Positions 1 through 8,385 of a stretch of DNA of 64,000 nucleotides are shown piece after piece. The stretch's first letter is position 1; the number at the start of each line of letters is the position of its first letter. The notes below the pieces were generated by a model. That model was not told the DNA's origin, did not search any database, and saw nothing but the letters and a program-made list of their open reading frames with translations. The stretch spans positions 55,157-119,156 of the forward strand of contig NZ_JAAATY010000031.1 in assembly GCF_013280595.1 (NCBI RefSeq), read 5' to 3'. The DNA comes from Kibdelosporangium persicum (GTDB lineage Bacteria > Actinomycetota > Actinomycetes > Mycobacteriales > Pseudonocardiaceae). The translations under genes were made by a program, and so were the position numbers.

Positions 1-2
1 TG

Positions 3-1670
3 GTGATCCTGCAGAACCTGTCGTCGCTGGCGGGTCCGTTGCTGATCGCCGCGGCGATCGACACCGGTATCCCGTCGGCGATGAACGGTGACCACAGCGT
101 TCTCGCCTGGTGCATCGGCGCGTACGCCTTCAGCGCGATCGCGAACTCCGGCCTGCTGATGGCGTTCCAGCGGCTGGCCGCCCGGATCAGCCAGGACGTG
201 CTGCTCGACCTGCGGCAGCGGCTGTTCCGGCACGTGCAGCGGCTTTCCTTGTCGTTCCACGAGTCCTACACCTCAGGCAAGGTGATCTCGCGGCTGACCG
301 CGGACATGGAGTCGATCAACAAGCTGTTGGAGGACGGCTTGGACAACATGCTCAACGCGATCCTGTCGCTGGTTTTCATCGGCACGCTGTTGCTGGTCCT
401 GGACGTCCCGCTGGCGTTGATCGTGATGGCCGGGTTCGTCCCGCTGGTCCTCATGCTGCGCTGGTTCCGGAACACGTCGGGCCGGGCGTACCGGCACACG
501 CGCGGCGCGATCGCCAAGGTGATCGTGCAGTTCGTCGAGACCATGAACGGAATCCGCGCGGTGCAGGCGTTCCGCCGGGAACGCCGCAACGAGGCCATCA
601 TGAACGTCGAGAACGTCGCGTACCGGGACGCCAACCACACCGCGATCGGCGCGGTGGCGACGTTCGTGGCGAGCGTGCGGTTCATCGGCAACCTGTCGCT
701 GGCGATCGTGCTGGGCGTCGGCGCGTGGCGGGTGACCGGCGGCAGCATGGAACTCGGCGTGCTGACCGCGTTCACGCTGTACCTGCGGCGGTTCTACGAC
801 CCGCTGGACGACCTGGCGCAGGTCGCGAACTCCTACGCGTCGGCGAGCGCGGCACTGGAGAAGATCTCCGGCGTGCTCGAAGAGGCGCCTGCGGTCGTCG
901 AGCCCGCGAAGCCGAAGCTGTTGCCCCGCGCGGGAACCATCGAGTTCGACAACGTGGAGTTCCGGTACGGCCCGGACGGGCCGGTGGTGCTGCCGGCGTT
1001 CGACCTGACCATCCCGGCCGGGCAGACCGTCGCCCTGGTCGGCGCGACCGGCGCGGGCAAGTCCACGATCGCCAAGCTGGTCGGCCGGTTCTACGACCCC
1101 ACAGCGGGGTCCGTCCGGCTGTCCGGAGTGGACCTGCGGGACGCCGCGGACGCGGACCTGCGGTCCAAGGTGGTCACCGTGACCCAGGAGAACTTCCTGT
1201 TCTCCGGCTCGGTCGCGGACAACATCGCGCTCGGCAGGCCCTCGGCGAGCCGCGGCGAGATCGAGTCGGCAGCCGCGGCGGTCGGCGCGCACGAGTTCAT
1301 CGCGGCCCTGCCGGACGGCTACGACACTGACGTGCGCAAGCGCGGCGGCAGGCTTTCCGCGGGCCAACGCCAGCTGGTCGCGTTCGCGCGGGCGTTTCTG
1401 GCCGACCCGGCCGTGCTGGTCCTCGACGAGGCCACGTCCAGCCTGGACGTTCCCGGCGAGCGGGCGGTGCAGGCCGCGCTGGAGACCGTGCTGACCGACC
1501 GGACCGCGTTGATCATCGCGCACCGGCTGTCGACCGTGCTGATCGCCGACAGGGTGCTCGTGGTCGACGGCGGCCGGATCGTCGAGGACGGTTCCCCCGC
1601 CGACCTCATCGCCGCAGGTGACGGCGAGTTCGCCAGCCTGCACCGCGCCTGGCTCGACTCCCTCGCCTGA
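3..1670 (+). CDS. ABC transporter, fused permease and ATPase (5' partial)
   Basis: The protein is a half-size ABC exporter with an N-terminal membrane domain (about residues 1-290) fused to a nucleotide-binding domain (about 310-555). The ATPase shows Walker A GATGAGKS near residue 346, signature LSAGQRQ near 450, Walker [11 protein letters not shown] near 471 and an H-loop in IIAHRLST. The open frame begins at the window edge with a GTG and lacks the usual first helix, so the true start is probably upstream. Such exporters often work as heterodimers, and the partner may lie just outside the window. The substrate cannot be inferred. A palindromic repeat follows the stop codon. Confidence 0.9.
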   Translation: MILQNLSSLAGPLLIAAAIDTGIPSAMNGDHSVLAWCIGAYAFSAIANSGLLMAFQRLAARISQDVLLDLRQRLFRHVQRLSLSFHESYTSGKVISRLTADMESINKLLEDGLDNMLNAILSLVFIGTLLLVLDVPLALIVMAGFVPLVLMLRWFRNTSGRAYRHTRGAIAKVIVQFVETMNGIRAVQAFRRERRNEAIMNVENVAYRDANHTAIGAVATFVASVRFIGNLSLAIVLGVGAWRVTGGSMELGVLTAFTLYLRRFYDPLDDLAQVANSYASASAALEKISGVLEEAPAVVEPAKPKLLPRAGTIEFDNVEFRYGPDGPVVLPAFDLTIPAGQTVALVGATGAGKSTIAKLVGRFYDPTAGSVRLSGVDLRDAADADLRSKVVTVTQENFLFSGSVADNIALGRPSASRGEIESAAAAVGAHEFIAALPDGYDTDVRKRGGRLSAGQRQLVAFARAFLADPAVLVLDEATSSLDVPGERAVQAALETVLTDRTALIIAHRLSTVLIADRVLVVDGGRIVEDGSPADLIAAGDGEFASLHRAWLDSLA

Positions 1671-1675
1671 ACCCC

Positions 1676-1721
1676 CTCGTGAGTGTTTATCAGGGTTCTA
1701 ACACTGATAAACACTCACGAG
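1676..1721. repeat. 46-bp palindromic repeat, copy 1 (bidirectional terminator-like)
   Basis: The arms CTCGTGAGTGTTTATCAG and CTGATAAACACTCACGAG pair perfectly around a short centre containing TTCTAAC. The element fills the gap between convergent genes and ends one base before the leftward gene's stop codon. Near-identical copies occur at 37605-37650 and 56181-56226, with a truncated copy at 62453. A bidirectional terminator is the simplest reading. Confidence 0.85.
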
Positions 1722-2303
1722 TCAGAGGAGGACGAAGATCAGGGCGATCCAGCCGAGGGCGAGGCCGGACGCGACGCCGAAGGCGACCCAGCGCCAGATC
1801 AGGACGCGGCGGGCCAGCCACACCGACGGGGCTAGGCCCGCGGTGACCACTATGTTCGCGCCGATCGCCAGCAACCCGCTGGTCTCGTTCAGCGTGATCG
1901 CCAGAGTCAGCACCGCCGTGATCGTGACGACCGCCATCAACGCGCTCACTGTCAGACCGGTCAGCCACGGGGTGGGCTCCGGTGCGGGCAGCGCGGACGC
2001 TGGTGACGGCGGCGCGGCGTCCACGAACAGAACTTCACCCGTCAAGGGGTCGTGGTAGCTCACCGTGGTCTCCAGGACGGCCGAAAGCCTGTCCGCGAGC
2101 TGCATGCCACGCCGTGACACGAGCACGGCGGCTGAGGCGTCCTCGGGTGCGTCCGCGCGCTGCATGGCGGCCACGACCTGGGCCCATTCGTCCAGCGCGG
2201 TGGTCAACTCGGCGGGCACGTCGAGCACCGCCGGGTCGATGACCCGGTCATCCGGCCCCACGAGCTCGGCTCGCTCACCGTTCGTGCGCAGTTCCACGGC
2301 CAC
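1722..2303 (-). CDS. Membrane protein, DUF2537-like
   Basis: This 193-aa protein has a soluble N-terminal half of about 110 residues followed by a C-terminal domain with three to four hydrophobic helices (about residues 113-193) that starts with a TPWLTGL segment. The C-terminal part resembles the small DUF2537 membrane family (M. tuberculosis Rv0882), recognised from memory. The GTG start is 2 bp after the stop of the SpoU methylase gene, so the two are surely co-transcribed. The same pairing exists in mycobacteria (Rv0881-Rv0882). The function is unknown. Confidence 0.65.
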   Translation of the reverse strand: MAVELRTNGERAELVGPDDRVIDPAVLDVPAELTTALDEWAQVVAAMQRADAPEDASAAVLVSRRGMQLADRLSAVLETTVSYHDPLTGEVLFVDAAPPSPASALPAPEPTPWLTGLTVSALMAVVTITAVLTLAITLNETSGLLAIGANIVVTAGLAPSVWLARRVLIWRWVAFGVASGLALGWIALIFVLL

Positions 2304-2305
2304 AG

Positions 2306-3100
2306 CTAACCAGGCCCGAGGGCGTAAAAGGCCACGGCACCGGCCGTGGCGACGTTCAACGAGTCAACACCACCCGACATGGGGATACGCACAGCGTGAT
2401 CGGCCGCGTCGATCGCCACGCCGGTCAGGCCGGGCCCTTCGGAGCCGAGCAGCACGGCGACCGGCCCGCCGGCGTCGACCTCGTCCAGCGGAAGCGAATC
2501 GGCCCTCGGGGTCAACGCCAGGACCTGGAAACCCTTGCTCCGCAGAAACTCCAGGGCGCCGGGCCATTCGGTCACGTTCGTGAACGGCACCGCCAGCACG
2601 TGCCCCATGGAAACGCGCACACTGCGGCGGTACAACGGATCGCTGCAACCAGGTCCGAGCACCACGCCACCCCACCCGAGCGCGGCCACGTTGCGGAACA
2701 GGGCGCCGAGATTCTCGTGGTCACCGACGCCTTCCAGGACCACGAGCCGTTTCGCCCTCGCCAGGTCCTCCAGGCCCCACGGCGCCGCCCGGTCGGCGAC
2801 CGCCAGCACGCCACGGTTCAGGTGGAACCCGACGACCTCGGCCATCACGTCGGCTGATGTGACGTATGCCGGGATCGAACCGTCCACTTCGGCGTCGAGC
2901 TCGGCGATCCGCCGCTCGACCCCCAGCAGCGAACGCACCGGGTACGGCGAGGCGAGCAGGCGCCGGACGACCACCACGCCCTCGGCGATGACCAGGCCTT
3001 TGCCGCCCGGCCGGTCCGGCCTGCGATCGGCCGTGGTGAGGTCGCGGAAGTCGGCCAGCCGCTCGTCCGCCGGGTCTGTTATCCGGATCACTTCGGCCAC
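2306..3100 (-). CDS. TrmH/SpoU-family RNA 2'-O-ribose methyltransferase
   Basis: The 264-aa protein uses S-adenosylmethionine to methylate a ribose 2'-OH in rRNA or tRNA. An N-terminal substrate-binding region (about 1-100) precedes the SpoU knot domain. The three SpoU motifs are visible: NLGALFRNVAALG, LLGSEGPGL and the C-terminal MSGGVDSLNVATAGAVAFYAL. The exact RNA target is not predictable. It is first in a two-gene operon with the membrane protein at 1722-2303 and matches the position of Rv0881. It diverges from the glutamate-cysteine ligase-like gene. Confidence 0.88.
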   Translation of the reverse strand: MAEVIRITDPADERLADFRDLTTADRRPDRPGGKGLVIAEGVVVVRRLLASPYPVRSLLGVERRIAELDAEVDGSIPAYVTSADVMAEVVGFHLNRGVLAVADRAAPWGLEDLARAKRLVVLEGVGDHENLGALFRNVAALGWGGVVLGPGCSDPLYRRSVRVSMGHVLAVPFTNVTEWPGALEFLRSKGFQVLALTPRADSLPLDEVDAGGPVAVLLGSEGPGLTGVAIDAADHAVRIPMSGGVDSLNVATAGAVAFYALGPG

Positions 3101-3210
3101 GGGGTGATCTTCGCATGATTGGCGCTTCCGGTTGGCGGGAAACCCAGCTATGACAACCGGCCTTTCTACAGCGGAGCGTTATACACGGGTGACGGACAGC
3201 ACCGATTTGG

Positions 3211-3259
3211 CCGCTAGCAATTCCGCTAGTTGTTGTGTCAACGTTGGATTTCCCGCTAG
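3211..3259. promoter_or_regulatory. Three direct CCGCTAG repeats
   Basis: The heptamer CCGCTAG occurs at 3211, 3223 and 3253 in the 189-bp divergent gap between the SpoU methylase and the GCL-like gene. This may be a regulator-binding cluster, but no known factor is recognised. Confidence 0.3.
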
Positions 3260-3289
3260 TGGCGCCGAGCCGAGCGAAGGGGAGGCGGC

Positions 3290-4786
3290 ATGGGAAGGGA
3301 CGTGACGACCGGGGCCTACTCCCGGGAGGAGCGCCAACGGTATCGCCGCAAGGTCCAGCGGTGTCTTGACGCATTGGCCGCGATGCTCACCAGTGAAACG
3401 TTCGCGTTCCACCGCAGGCACATGGGCCTGGAGATCGAGCTCAACCTGGTGGACGACAAGCTCAGCCCGGCGATGACCAACGCCGTGGTGCTGGAGAAGA
3501 TCGCGGACCCGGACTTCACGCTGGAACTGGGGCAGCACAACCTCGAACTGAACGTCCGGCCGCGCCCGCTGGACGGCAGCGGGGCGATCGAACTGGAACA
3601 GGACATCCGCTCCTCCTTGACCAGAGCCAACTCCAAGGCGCACGACGCGGGCTCGGACATCGTGATGATCGGCACCCTGCCCACATTGCGGGAAGAGCAC
3701 TTCGACGCCCGCTGGCTCTCCCCAAGCAGCCGCTACGCGGTGCTCAACGAGCGGATCTTCGCCGCGCGCGGCGAGGAAATGCTGCTGCACATGGAAGGCG
3801 ACGCGTTGCCCGGCCGCGGGCCGGACCGGCTGCGCAGTTACGCGGAGTCGATCCTGCCCGAGGCGGCGTGCACGTCCGCGCAGCTGCATCTGCAGGTCGC
3901 GCCCGAGGACTTCGCCGCGCACTGGAACGCGGCGCAGTGCCTGGCCGGGCCCCAGGTCGCGCTCGCCGCGAATTCGCCTTTCCTGCTGGGCAAGGCACTC
4001 TGGCACGAGACCAGGATCCCGTTGTTCGAACAGGCCACCGACACCCGGCCGGAGGAGCTGAAGAACCAGGGTGTGCGGCCGCGGGTCTGGTTCGGCGAAC
4101 GGTGGATCACGTCCATTTTCGACCTGTTCGAGGAGAACGTCCGGTACTTCCCCGGGCTGCTGCCGGAGGTCGAGGACGAGGACCCGATGGCCGAACTGGC
4201 CGAGGGCCGGGTGCCCGCACTGCGGGAACTGAGGCTCCACAACGGAACGATCTGGCGGTGGAACCGTCCGGTCTACGACGTGGTGGACGGCGTGCCGCAC
4301 CTGCGGGTGGAGAACCGGGTGCTGCCCGCCGGTCCGACCGTTGTGGACCTGATCGCCAACGCCGCGTTCTTCTACGGCGCGCAACGCGCACTGGTCAACG
4401 AGGATCGTCCACTCTGGACGCAGATGTCGTTCCAGGCGGCCGAGGAGAACCTGTACTCGGCGGCCCGGCACGGTTTCGGCGCGCAGCTGTACTGGCCGGG
4501 CATCGGCTGGATCCCGCCGGACGAGCTCGTCCTGCGGCGACTGCTTCCCATGGCGCACGAGGGTTTGCGCGACTGTGGCGTGTCGGATGCCGCGCGGGAG
4601 CGGTACCTCGACATCATCGAGCAGCGCTGCGTGGCCCGCCGCAACGGCGCCTCGTGGCAACGGGAGACCGTCGCCACGATGGAGCAGCGCGGGATGAACC
4701 GGGACGCGGCACTCGTCGGCATGCTGCGGGCGTACATGCAACTGATGCACACCGGGGAGCCTGTGCACACGTGGCCGGTCGGTTAA
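3290..4786 (+). CDS. Glutamate-cysteine ligase family protein
   Basis: The 498-aa protein belongs to the GCS2-like ATP-grasp carboxylate-amine ligases. Visible hallmarks are MGLEIELNLVDD (about residues 45-56), where acidic residues normally bind Mg-ATP, and GQHNLELNVRP near 81. A conventional family member would join glutamate to cysteine. Actinomycetes use mycothiol, so the real substrate may differ (ergothioneine-type EgtA proteins are relatives). The start is supported by GGGGAGG four bases upstream of the ATG. A TetR gene follows with 9 bp between them, and the TetR promoter -10 overlaps this gene's stop codon. Confidence 0.75.
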   Translation: MGRDVTTGAYSREERQRYRRKVQRCLDALAAMLTSETFAFHRRHMGLEIELNLVDDKLSPAMTNAVVLEKIADPDFTLELGQHNLELNVRPRPLDGSGAIELEQDIRSSLTRANSKAHDAGSDIVMIGTLPTLREEHFDARWLSPSSRYAVLNERIFAARGEEMLLHMEGDALPGRGPDRLRSYAESILPEAACTSAQLHLQVAPEDFAAHWNAAQCLAGPQVALAANSPFLLGKALWHETRIPLFEQATDTRPEELKNQGVRPRVWFGERWITSIFDLFEENVRYFPGLLPEVEDEDPMAELAEGRVPALRELRLHNGTIWRWNRPVYDVVDGVPHLRVENRVLPAGPTVVDLIANAAFFYGAQRALVNEDRPLWTQMSFQAAEENLYSAARHGFGAQLYWPGIGWIPPDELVLRRLLPMAHEGLRDCGVSDAARERYLDIIEQRCVARRNGASWQRETVATMEQRGMNRDAALVGMLRAYMQLMHTGEPVHTWPVG

Positions 4787-4795
4787 TGTCAACGC

Positions 4796-5392
4796 ATGCC
4801 GAAAATCCTCGGCGAATCGCTGGCCGAGCACCGCTCGCAGGTGCGGGCGAAGGTGTTCGACGCGATGCGCACGCTGCTGTACACGCGCGGCTTCGACGCG
4901 ATCACGCTGTCCGGCGTGGCCTCGGCGGCCGGAGTCGGCCGGACGGCGATCTACAACCACTTCCCTGACCGGGAATCACTGCTGGTCGCGTTCGTCGAAC
5001 ACGAGACCTCGCAGTACGTGACCCGGCTACGGGAGGCGCTCGCCGCGGTGGACGACCCGGTCGAGGCGTTGGCCGTGTTCGTCCGCATGCAGTTGCGAGT
5101 GCTTGCCGGGCGGCACACGCCGCCAGGCGCGAAGCTCAACGCCTTGCTGTCGCCGGAGGCGTACCAGCGGATGGCCGAGCACGTGGATCCGATCACCGCG
5201 GAGCTGCGGTCGATCCTGGAGTCGGGCGTCTCATCAGGGCAGATGGTGGCCGAGGACGTGGACGTCCTGGTCACGATGATCACGGCGAGTCTGGCGTCTC
5301 GCGAGGTCGTGGACGCCGGAGCGGAGCTGGAAGACACGATCGAGACCGCTGTGCGCTTCGTCCTGCGAGGAGTCGGAGTTAGGGTGGCCTAA
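4796..5392 (+). CDS. TetR-family regulator next to heme oxygenase
   Basis: This 198-aa repressor has an N-terminal TetR helix-turn-helix (about residues 20-65, with ITLSGVASAAGVGRTAIYNHF) and a helical ligand-binding half. The start looks leaderless: TAATGT at 4784-4789 is six bases before the ATG. The heme oxygenase gene follows after 57 bp that contain a perfect 7-bp inverted repeat (5416-5433). Local control of heme oxygenase, perhaps by heme or biliverdin, is therefore likely but inferred. Confidence 0.85.
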   Translation: MPKILGESLAEHRSQVRAKVFDAMRTLLYTRGFDAITLSGVASAAGVGRTAIYNHFPDRESLLVAFVEHETSQYVTRLREALAAVDDPVEALAVFVRMQLRVLAGRHTPPGAKLNALLSPEAYQRMAEHVDPITAELRSILESGVSSGQMVAEDVDVLVTMITASLASREVVDAGAELEDTIETAVRFVLRGVGVRVA

Positions 5393-5415
5393 CCGCACGA
5401 GGTGATCTATCCTTT

Positions 5416-5433
5416 TCTGACAGTGGTGTCAGA
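5416..5433. promoter_or_regulatory. Inverted repeat, probable TetR operator for heme oxygenase
   Basis: TCTGACA and TGTCAGA form perfect 7-bp arms around GTGG. The site is between the TetR gene and heme oxygenase, directly upstream of the AAGGA ribosome-binding site at 5436-5440, where a bound repressor would block expression. Confidence 0.55.
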
Positions 5434-5449
5434 TAAAGGAGCCGTGCGC

Positions 5450-6100
5450 ATGAGCCCGACGTTCTCGGAAACCCTGCGAGCTGCGACGTTGCCCGTGCAC
5501 GAGCAGGCCAACCACTCGCCCTACATCTCGGCGCTGCTGGGCGGAGAGTTGTCGGTGGACGCGTTCGCGGCGCTGGCCGGCCAGTTGTACTTCGTCTACT
5601 CGGCGCTGGAGGACGCGGCCGAGGCGATGAAGGACGACCCGATCGCGGGAAGGTTCGTGTTCCCGGAGCTCAACCGCGGGGACGCGCTGCGGCAGGACAT
5701 GGCCTACTACTTCGGGCCGTCCTGGCAGTCCGTGATCACACCGCTGCCCGCGACGTCGGCGTACTGCGACCGCATCCGCGAGGCAGGTCTCTCGTGGTCA
5801 GGCGGGTTCGTGGCGCACCACTACACGCGCTACCTCGGCGACATCGCCGGTGGCCAGATCATCCGGCACAAGCTCCGCAAGCTGCACGGGGTCGAGGGCC
5901 CCGGGTCGATGTTCTACGTCTTCGACCAGATCCCGAGCGCGCCCAGGTTCCGGGACAACTACCGCGCGCTGCTGAACGACGCGCCATGGACTGCCCAGGA
6001 GCGCAAGGACGTGATCATGGAGAGCATCCGCGCGTACGAGCTCAACGTGGGCGTTTTCGCCGCTCTCGCCGACGAGATGCCCAGGTATTCCATGTCCTGA
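5450..6100 (+). CDS. Biliverdin-producing heme oxygenase
   Basis: The protein (216 aa from this ATG) oxidatively opens heme to biliverdin, CO and Fe2+. The family's proximal-histidine segment is present (LRAATLPVHEQA, His17), as is the distal-helix glycine motif YLGDIAGGQIIRH. The length fits bacterial heme oxygenases. A longer reading from a GTG at 5402 would place the inverted repeat inside the gene. The ATG at 5450 is nine bases after AAGGA and gives the normal family N-terminus, so it is preferred. Next to SOD this forms a small iron/oxidative-stress cluster. Confidence 0.92.
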   Translation: MSPTFSETLRAATLPVHEQANHSPYISALLGGELSVDAFAALAGQLYFVYSALEDAAEAMKDDPIAGRFVFPELNRGDALRQDMAYYFGPSWQSVITPLPATSAYCDRIREAGLSWSGGFVAHHYTRYLGDIAGGQIIRHKLRKLHGVEGPGSMFYVFDQIPSAPRFRDNYRALLNDAPWTAQERKDVIMESIRAYELNVGVFAALADEMPRYSMS

Positions 6101-6134
6101 GCGTGATCATGGTCGCCTGACGCCGGCCCTCTTA

Positions 6135-6168
6135 TTGCGAGTAGGTTGCAAGTAGCAGATACTTGCAA
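6135..6168. promoter_or_regulatory. Nur/Fur-type box and perfect inverted repeat upstream of SOD
   Basis: TTGCGA-N5-TTGCAA at 6135-6151 matches the Streptomyces Nur-box layout tTGCaa-N5-ttGCAA known from sodF. Overlapping it, TTGCAAGTA (6146-6154) and TACTTGCAA (6160-6168) form perfect 9-bp arms around 5 bases. The block ends 22 bp before the SOD start codon. Confidence 0.55.
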
Positions 6169-6190
6169 TGCCTACCCGTAAGGAGGGCCG

Positions 6191-6823
6191 ATGGCCCCGT
6201 ACGTCCTGCCGGACCTGGACTACGACTACGGCGACCTCGAGCCGGCGATCATCGGTGAGATCAACGAGCTGCACCACGGCAAGCACCACGCCGCGTACGT
6301 CAAGGGCGCCAACGACACGCTGGAGAAGATCGACGAGGCCCGTGACAAGGGCGACTTCGGCTCCATCGTCGGCCTGGAGACGACACTGGCGTTCAACCTC
6401 GCCGGCCACTCCCTGCACCAGGTGTGGTGGAAGAACCTCAGCCCGAACGGCGGCGACAAGCCGACCGGTGAGCTGGCCGCGGCGATCGACGAGTTCTTCG
6501 GCTCGTTCGACAAGCTGCGCGCCCAGCTGAACGCGGCGGCCACCACGATCCAGGGGTCCGGCTGGGGCATCCTGTCCTGGGACCCGGTCGGCCGGCGCCT
6601 GCTGACCCAGCAGCTGAAGGACCATCACGCGAACCTGTCGATCGCCACGACGCCGCTGCTGGCGTTCGACGTGTGGGAGCACGCGTACTACCTGCAGTAC
6701 CGCAACGTGAAGGCCGACTACATCAACGCGCTGTGGAACGTCGTCAACTGGGAGGACGTCAACCAGCGCTTCGTCGACGCCCGTAACGGACTGAACGGCC
6801 TGCGAGTCCCGCAGGCCCAGTGA
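6191..6823 (+). CDS. Fe/Mn superoxide dismutase
   Basis: This 210-aa enzyme converts superoxide to O2 and H2O2. The four family metal ligands are visible: His28 (LHHGKHH), His76 (GHSLHQVWW), and Asp160 and His164 ([11 protein letters not shown]). Length and domain order (helical N-terminus, alpha/beta C-terminus) are standard. There is no signal peptide, so it is cytoplasmic. GGAGG lies six bases upstream of the ATG. Nur-like and inverted-repeat sites precede the gene, suggesting metal-responsive control. Sequence alone does not settle iron versus manganese. Confidence 0.95.
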   Translation: MAPYVLPDLDYDYGDLEPAIIGEINELHHGKHHAAYVKGANDTLEKIDEARDKGDFGSIVGLETTLAFNLAGHSLHQVWWKNLSPNGGDKPTGELAAAIDEFFGSFDKLRAQLNAAATTIQGSGWGILSWDPVGRRLLTQQLKDHHANLSIATTPLLAFDVWEHAYYLQYRNVKADYINALWNVVNWEDVNQRFVDARNGLNGLRVPQAQ

Positions 6824-6857
6824 AAGCCTGGCAGCGGATGCTCCGACAAGCGAAGCT

Positions 6858-6905
6858 GCCATAAGGAACGCCCCCGGCCGGAAGGCTGGGGGCGTTCCTT
6901 ATGGC
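6858..6905. terminator. Terminator hairpin downstream of SOD
   Basis: An 18-bp perfect stem begins GCCATAAGGAACGCCCCC and closes a 12-base loop. It starts 34 bp after the SOD stop codon. Confidence 0.85.
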
Positions 6906-6932
6906 TTGTGCGCTACCCCGTTCATGCCACTG

Positions 6933-6963
6933 TTGCGGTGTTAGTGAGGGTAGGCTAACCTCA
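6933..6963. promoter_or_regulatory. IdeR/DmdR1 iron box over a promoter in a convergent gap
   Basis: TGAGGGTAGGCTAACCTCA at 6945-6963 matches the IdeR/DtxR consensus TTAGGTTAGGCTAACCTAA at 16 of 19 positions. A rightward promoter fits across it: TTGCGG at 6933-6938, 17 bases, then TAACCT at 6956-6961. No annotated gene starts in either direction, since the SOD and MFS genes both end here. Confidence 0.7.
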
Positions 6964-6967
6964 TACT

Positions 6968-7042
6968 CGTCCGCTTCGTGGTGGGAGCGGCAGTCAGTTC
7001 GGGAACAGTGAGAACCCCGGCCCGCCGGCCGGGGTTCTCATC
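6968..7042 (+). ncRNA. Candidate iron-repressed small RNA
   Basis: From the iron-box promoter, a transcript starting near 6968 would run about 70-75 nt to the hairpin at 7009-7040. No reading frame with a ribosome-binding site fits between them. This is inference. The iron box is palindromic, so leftward transcription toward the SOD 3' end is also possible. Confidence 0.3.
7009..7040. terminator. Terminator hairpin at the MFS 3' end
   Basis: A 14-bp perfect stem, TGAGAACCCCGGCC, closes a 4-base loop (CGCC). It can end leftward MFS transcription and any rightward transcript from the iron-box promoter. Confidence 0.8.
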
Positions 7043-7055
7043 TCTTCGGTCCAGT

Positions 7056-8381
7056 TCACACGGTCCCGCGGGCCTCCACCCGGCGCGCGGCGAGACCGGC
7101 CCGCCAGCGCAGGACCAGGCCCAGGACCAGCGCCGCGAGGATCGACATCACGCCGCCGACCAGGAACGTCGACCGGCCGCCGAACTGGTCGGCCAGCCAG
7201 CCCGTCATCGGGCCTGCGATCGGGTTCCCGCCCAGGAAGACCAGCATGTACAGGCCCATCACCCGGCCCCGCATCTCCTGGTCCACTGACAGCTGCACGG
7301 TGGTGTTGGCCGTGTTCATGAACGTCATCAGCACAAGGCCGACCGGGATCAGCGCGATCGCGAAGGACGTGTACGTCGGCATCAGCCCGGCCGCGATCTC
7401 CAGGACACCGAACACCAGCGCCGAGCCGAAGACCATGCGTAGCCTCGGCGTGCCGCGCACACTGCGTCGCGCCGCGAGCAGCGCGCCGGCGAGCGTGCCG
7501 ACCGCGAGCATGGTGGACAGCAGGCCGTAGCCGTCGGCTTCCTTGTGGAAGACGTTCGCGGCCATGATCGCCAGCGTGGTGAAGAACGTGATGCCGAACG
7601 TGCTCACGCAGAACACCAGCGTCAGCACCGCCACCAGGTCGGCGCGGCCACGGACGTAGCGCAGGCCTTCGCGCAACTGCCCCTTCTTGCGCGCGATCAC
7701 CGGTCCGCGGTGCAGTTCCGACGGCCGCATCATCAGCAGGCCGGTGATCACCGCGGCCGTGGTGGCCGCGTTGATCAGGAACACCACGCCGGTGCCGACC
7801 CAGATGATCAGCAGACCGGCCACGGCCGGGCCGACCACCCGGGCCAGGTTGAACGACGACGAGTTCAGCGCCACCGCGTTGCTGATCTGGCCGACGCCGA
7901 CCATCTCGCTGGTGAACGACTGCCGCACCGGGGTCTCCAGCGCCACGAACACACCGAACACCAGGCACAGCACGTAGACGTGCCAGACCTGGACCAGGCC
8001 GGAGACGTCCAGCACGCCGAGGATCACCGCACACCCGGCCATCGCGGACTGCAGGAGGATCAGCAGTTTGCGTTTGTCGAGACGGTCGGCGAGCACGCCC
8101 GCGTACAGCGACAGGAACAGCGTCGGCGCGAACTGCAGCGCGGCGGCGACGCCGAGCGCGACCGGGTTGTTGCCGGTGAGGGTGAAGACCAGCCAGTCCT
8201 GGGCGATCCGGTTCATCCAGGTGCCGACGTTGGAGACGACCTGGCCGGAGAAGAACAGCCGGTAGTTGCGGATCCGCAGGGAGGCGAAGGTGCCCTGCTT
8301 CGGCTGCTCCGGCGGTGGCGGTAGGTCTGAGTGGAAGTTGCTTGACTTCTTCTCTCGGGTCCCACCCGTGCCGGTCAGCAC
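7056..8381 (-). CDS. MFS transporter (EntS-like, DHA3 type)
   Basis: The 441-aa protein has 12 predicted helices, the MFS loop motif GVLADRLDKRK between helices 2 and 3, and a short polar N-terminus. It resembles the enterobactin-exporter/DHA3 drug-efflux branch, so it probably exports a small molecule using the proton gradient. The gene begins 4 bp after the stop of a MarR gene, making a classical MarR-efflux operon. The GTG that opens the frame adds about 28 polar residues, and a slightly later start is possible. The iron box lies beyond its 3' end, not at its promoter. Confidence 0.85.
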   Translation of the reverse strand: MLTGTGGTREKKSSNFHSDLPPPPEQPKQGTFASLRIRNYRLFFSGQVVSNVGTWMNRIAQDWLVFTLTGNNPVALGVAAALQFAPTLFLSLYAGVLADRLDKRKLLILLQSAMAGCAVILGVLDVSGLVQVWHVYVLCLVFGVFVALETPVRQSFTSEMVGVGQISNAVALNSSSFNLARVVGPAVAGLLIIWVGTGVVFLINAATTAAVITGLLMMRPSELHRGPVIARKKGQLREGLRYVRGRADLVAVLTLVFCVSTFGITFFTTLAIMAANVFHKEADGYGLLSTMLAVGTLAGALLAARRSVRGTPRLRMVFGSALVFGVLEIAAGLMPTYTSFAIALIPVGLVLMTFMNTANTTVQLSVDQEMRGRVMGLYMLVFLGGNPIAGPMTGWLADQFGGRSTFLVGGVMSILAALVLGLVLRWRAGLAARRVEARGTV

Positions 8382-8385
8382 CTCT

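Noticed and set aside
273..1643. Long antisense open frame under the ABC transporter
   Set aside because: Arg/Gln/His-rich translation without domains, typical of high-GC antisense frames. The + frame has full ABC motifs.
6945..6963. Iron box as regulator of the MFS exporter
   Set aside because: It lies beyond the MFS 3' end. The MFS promoter is about 1.8 kb away upstream of MarR.
6978..7289. 103-aa + frame starting after the iron box
   Set aside because: It runs through the terminator and into the antisense of the MFS gene, with no ribosome-binding site. Not taken as the iron-box target.
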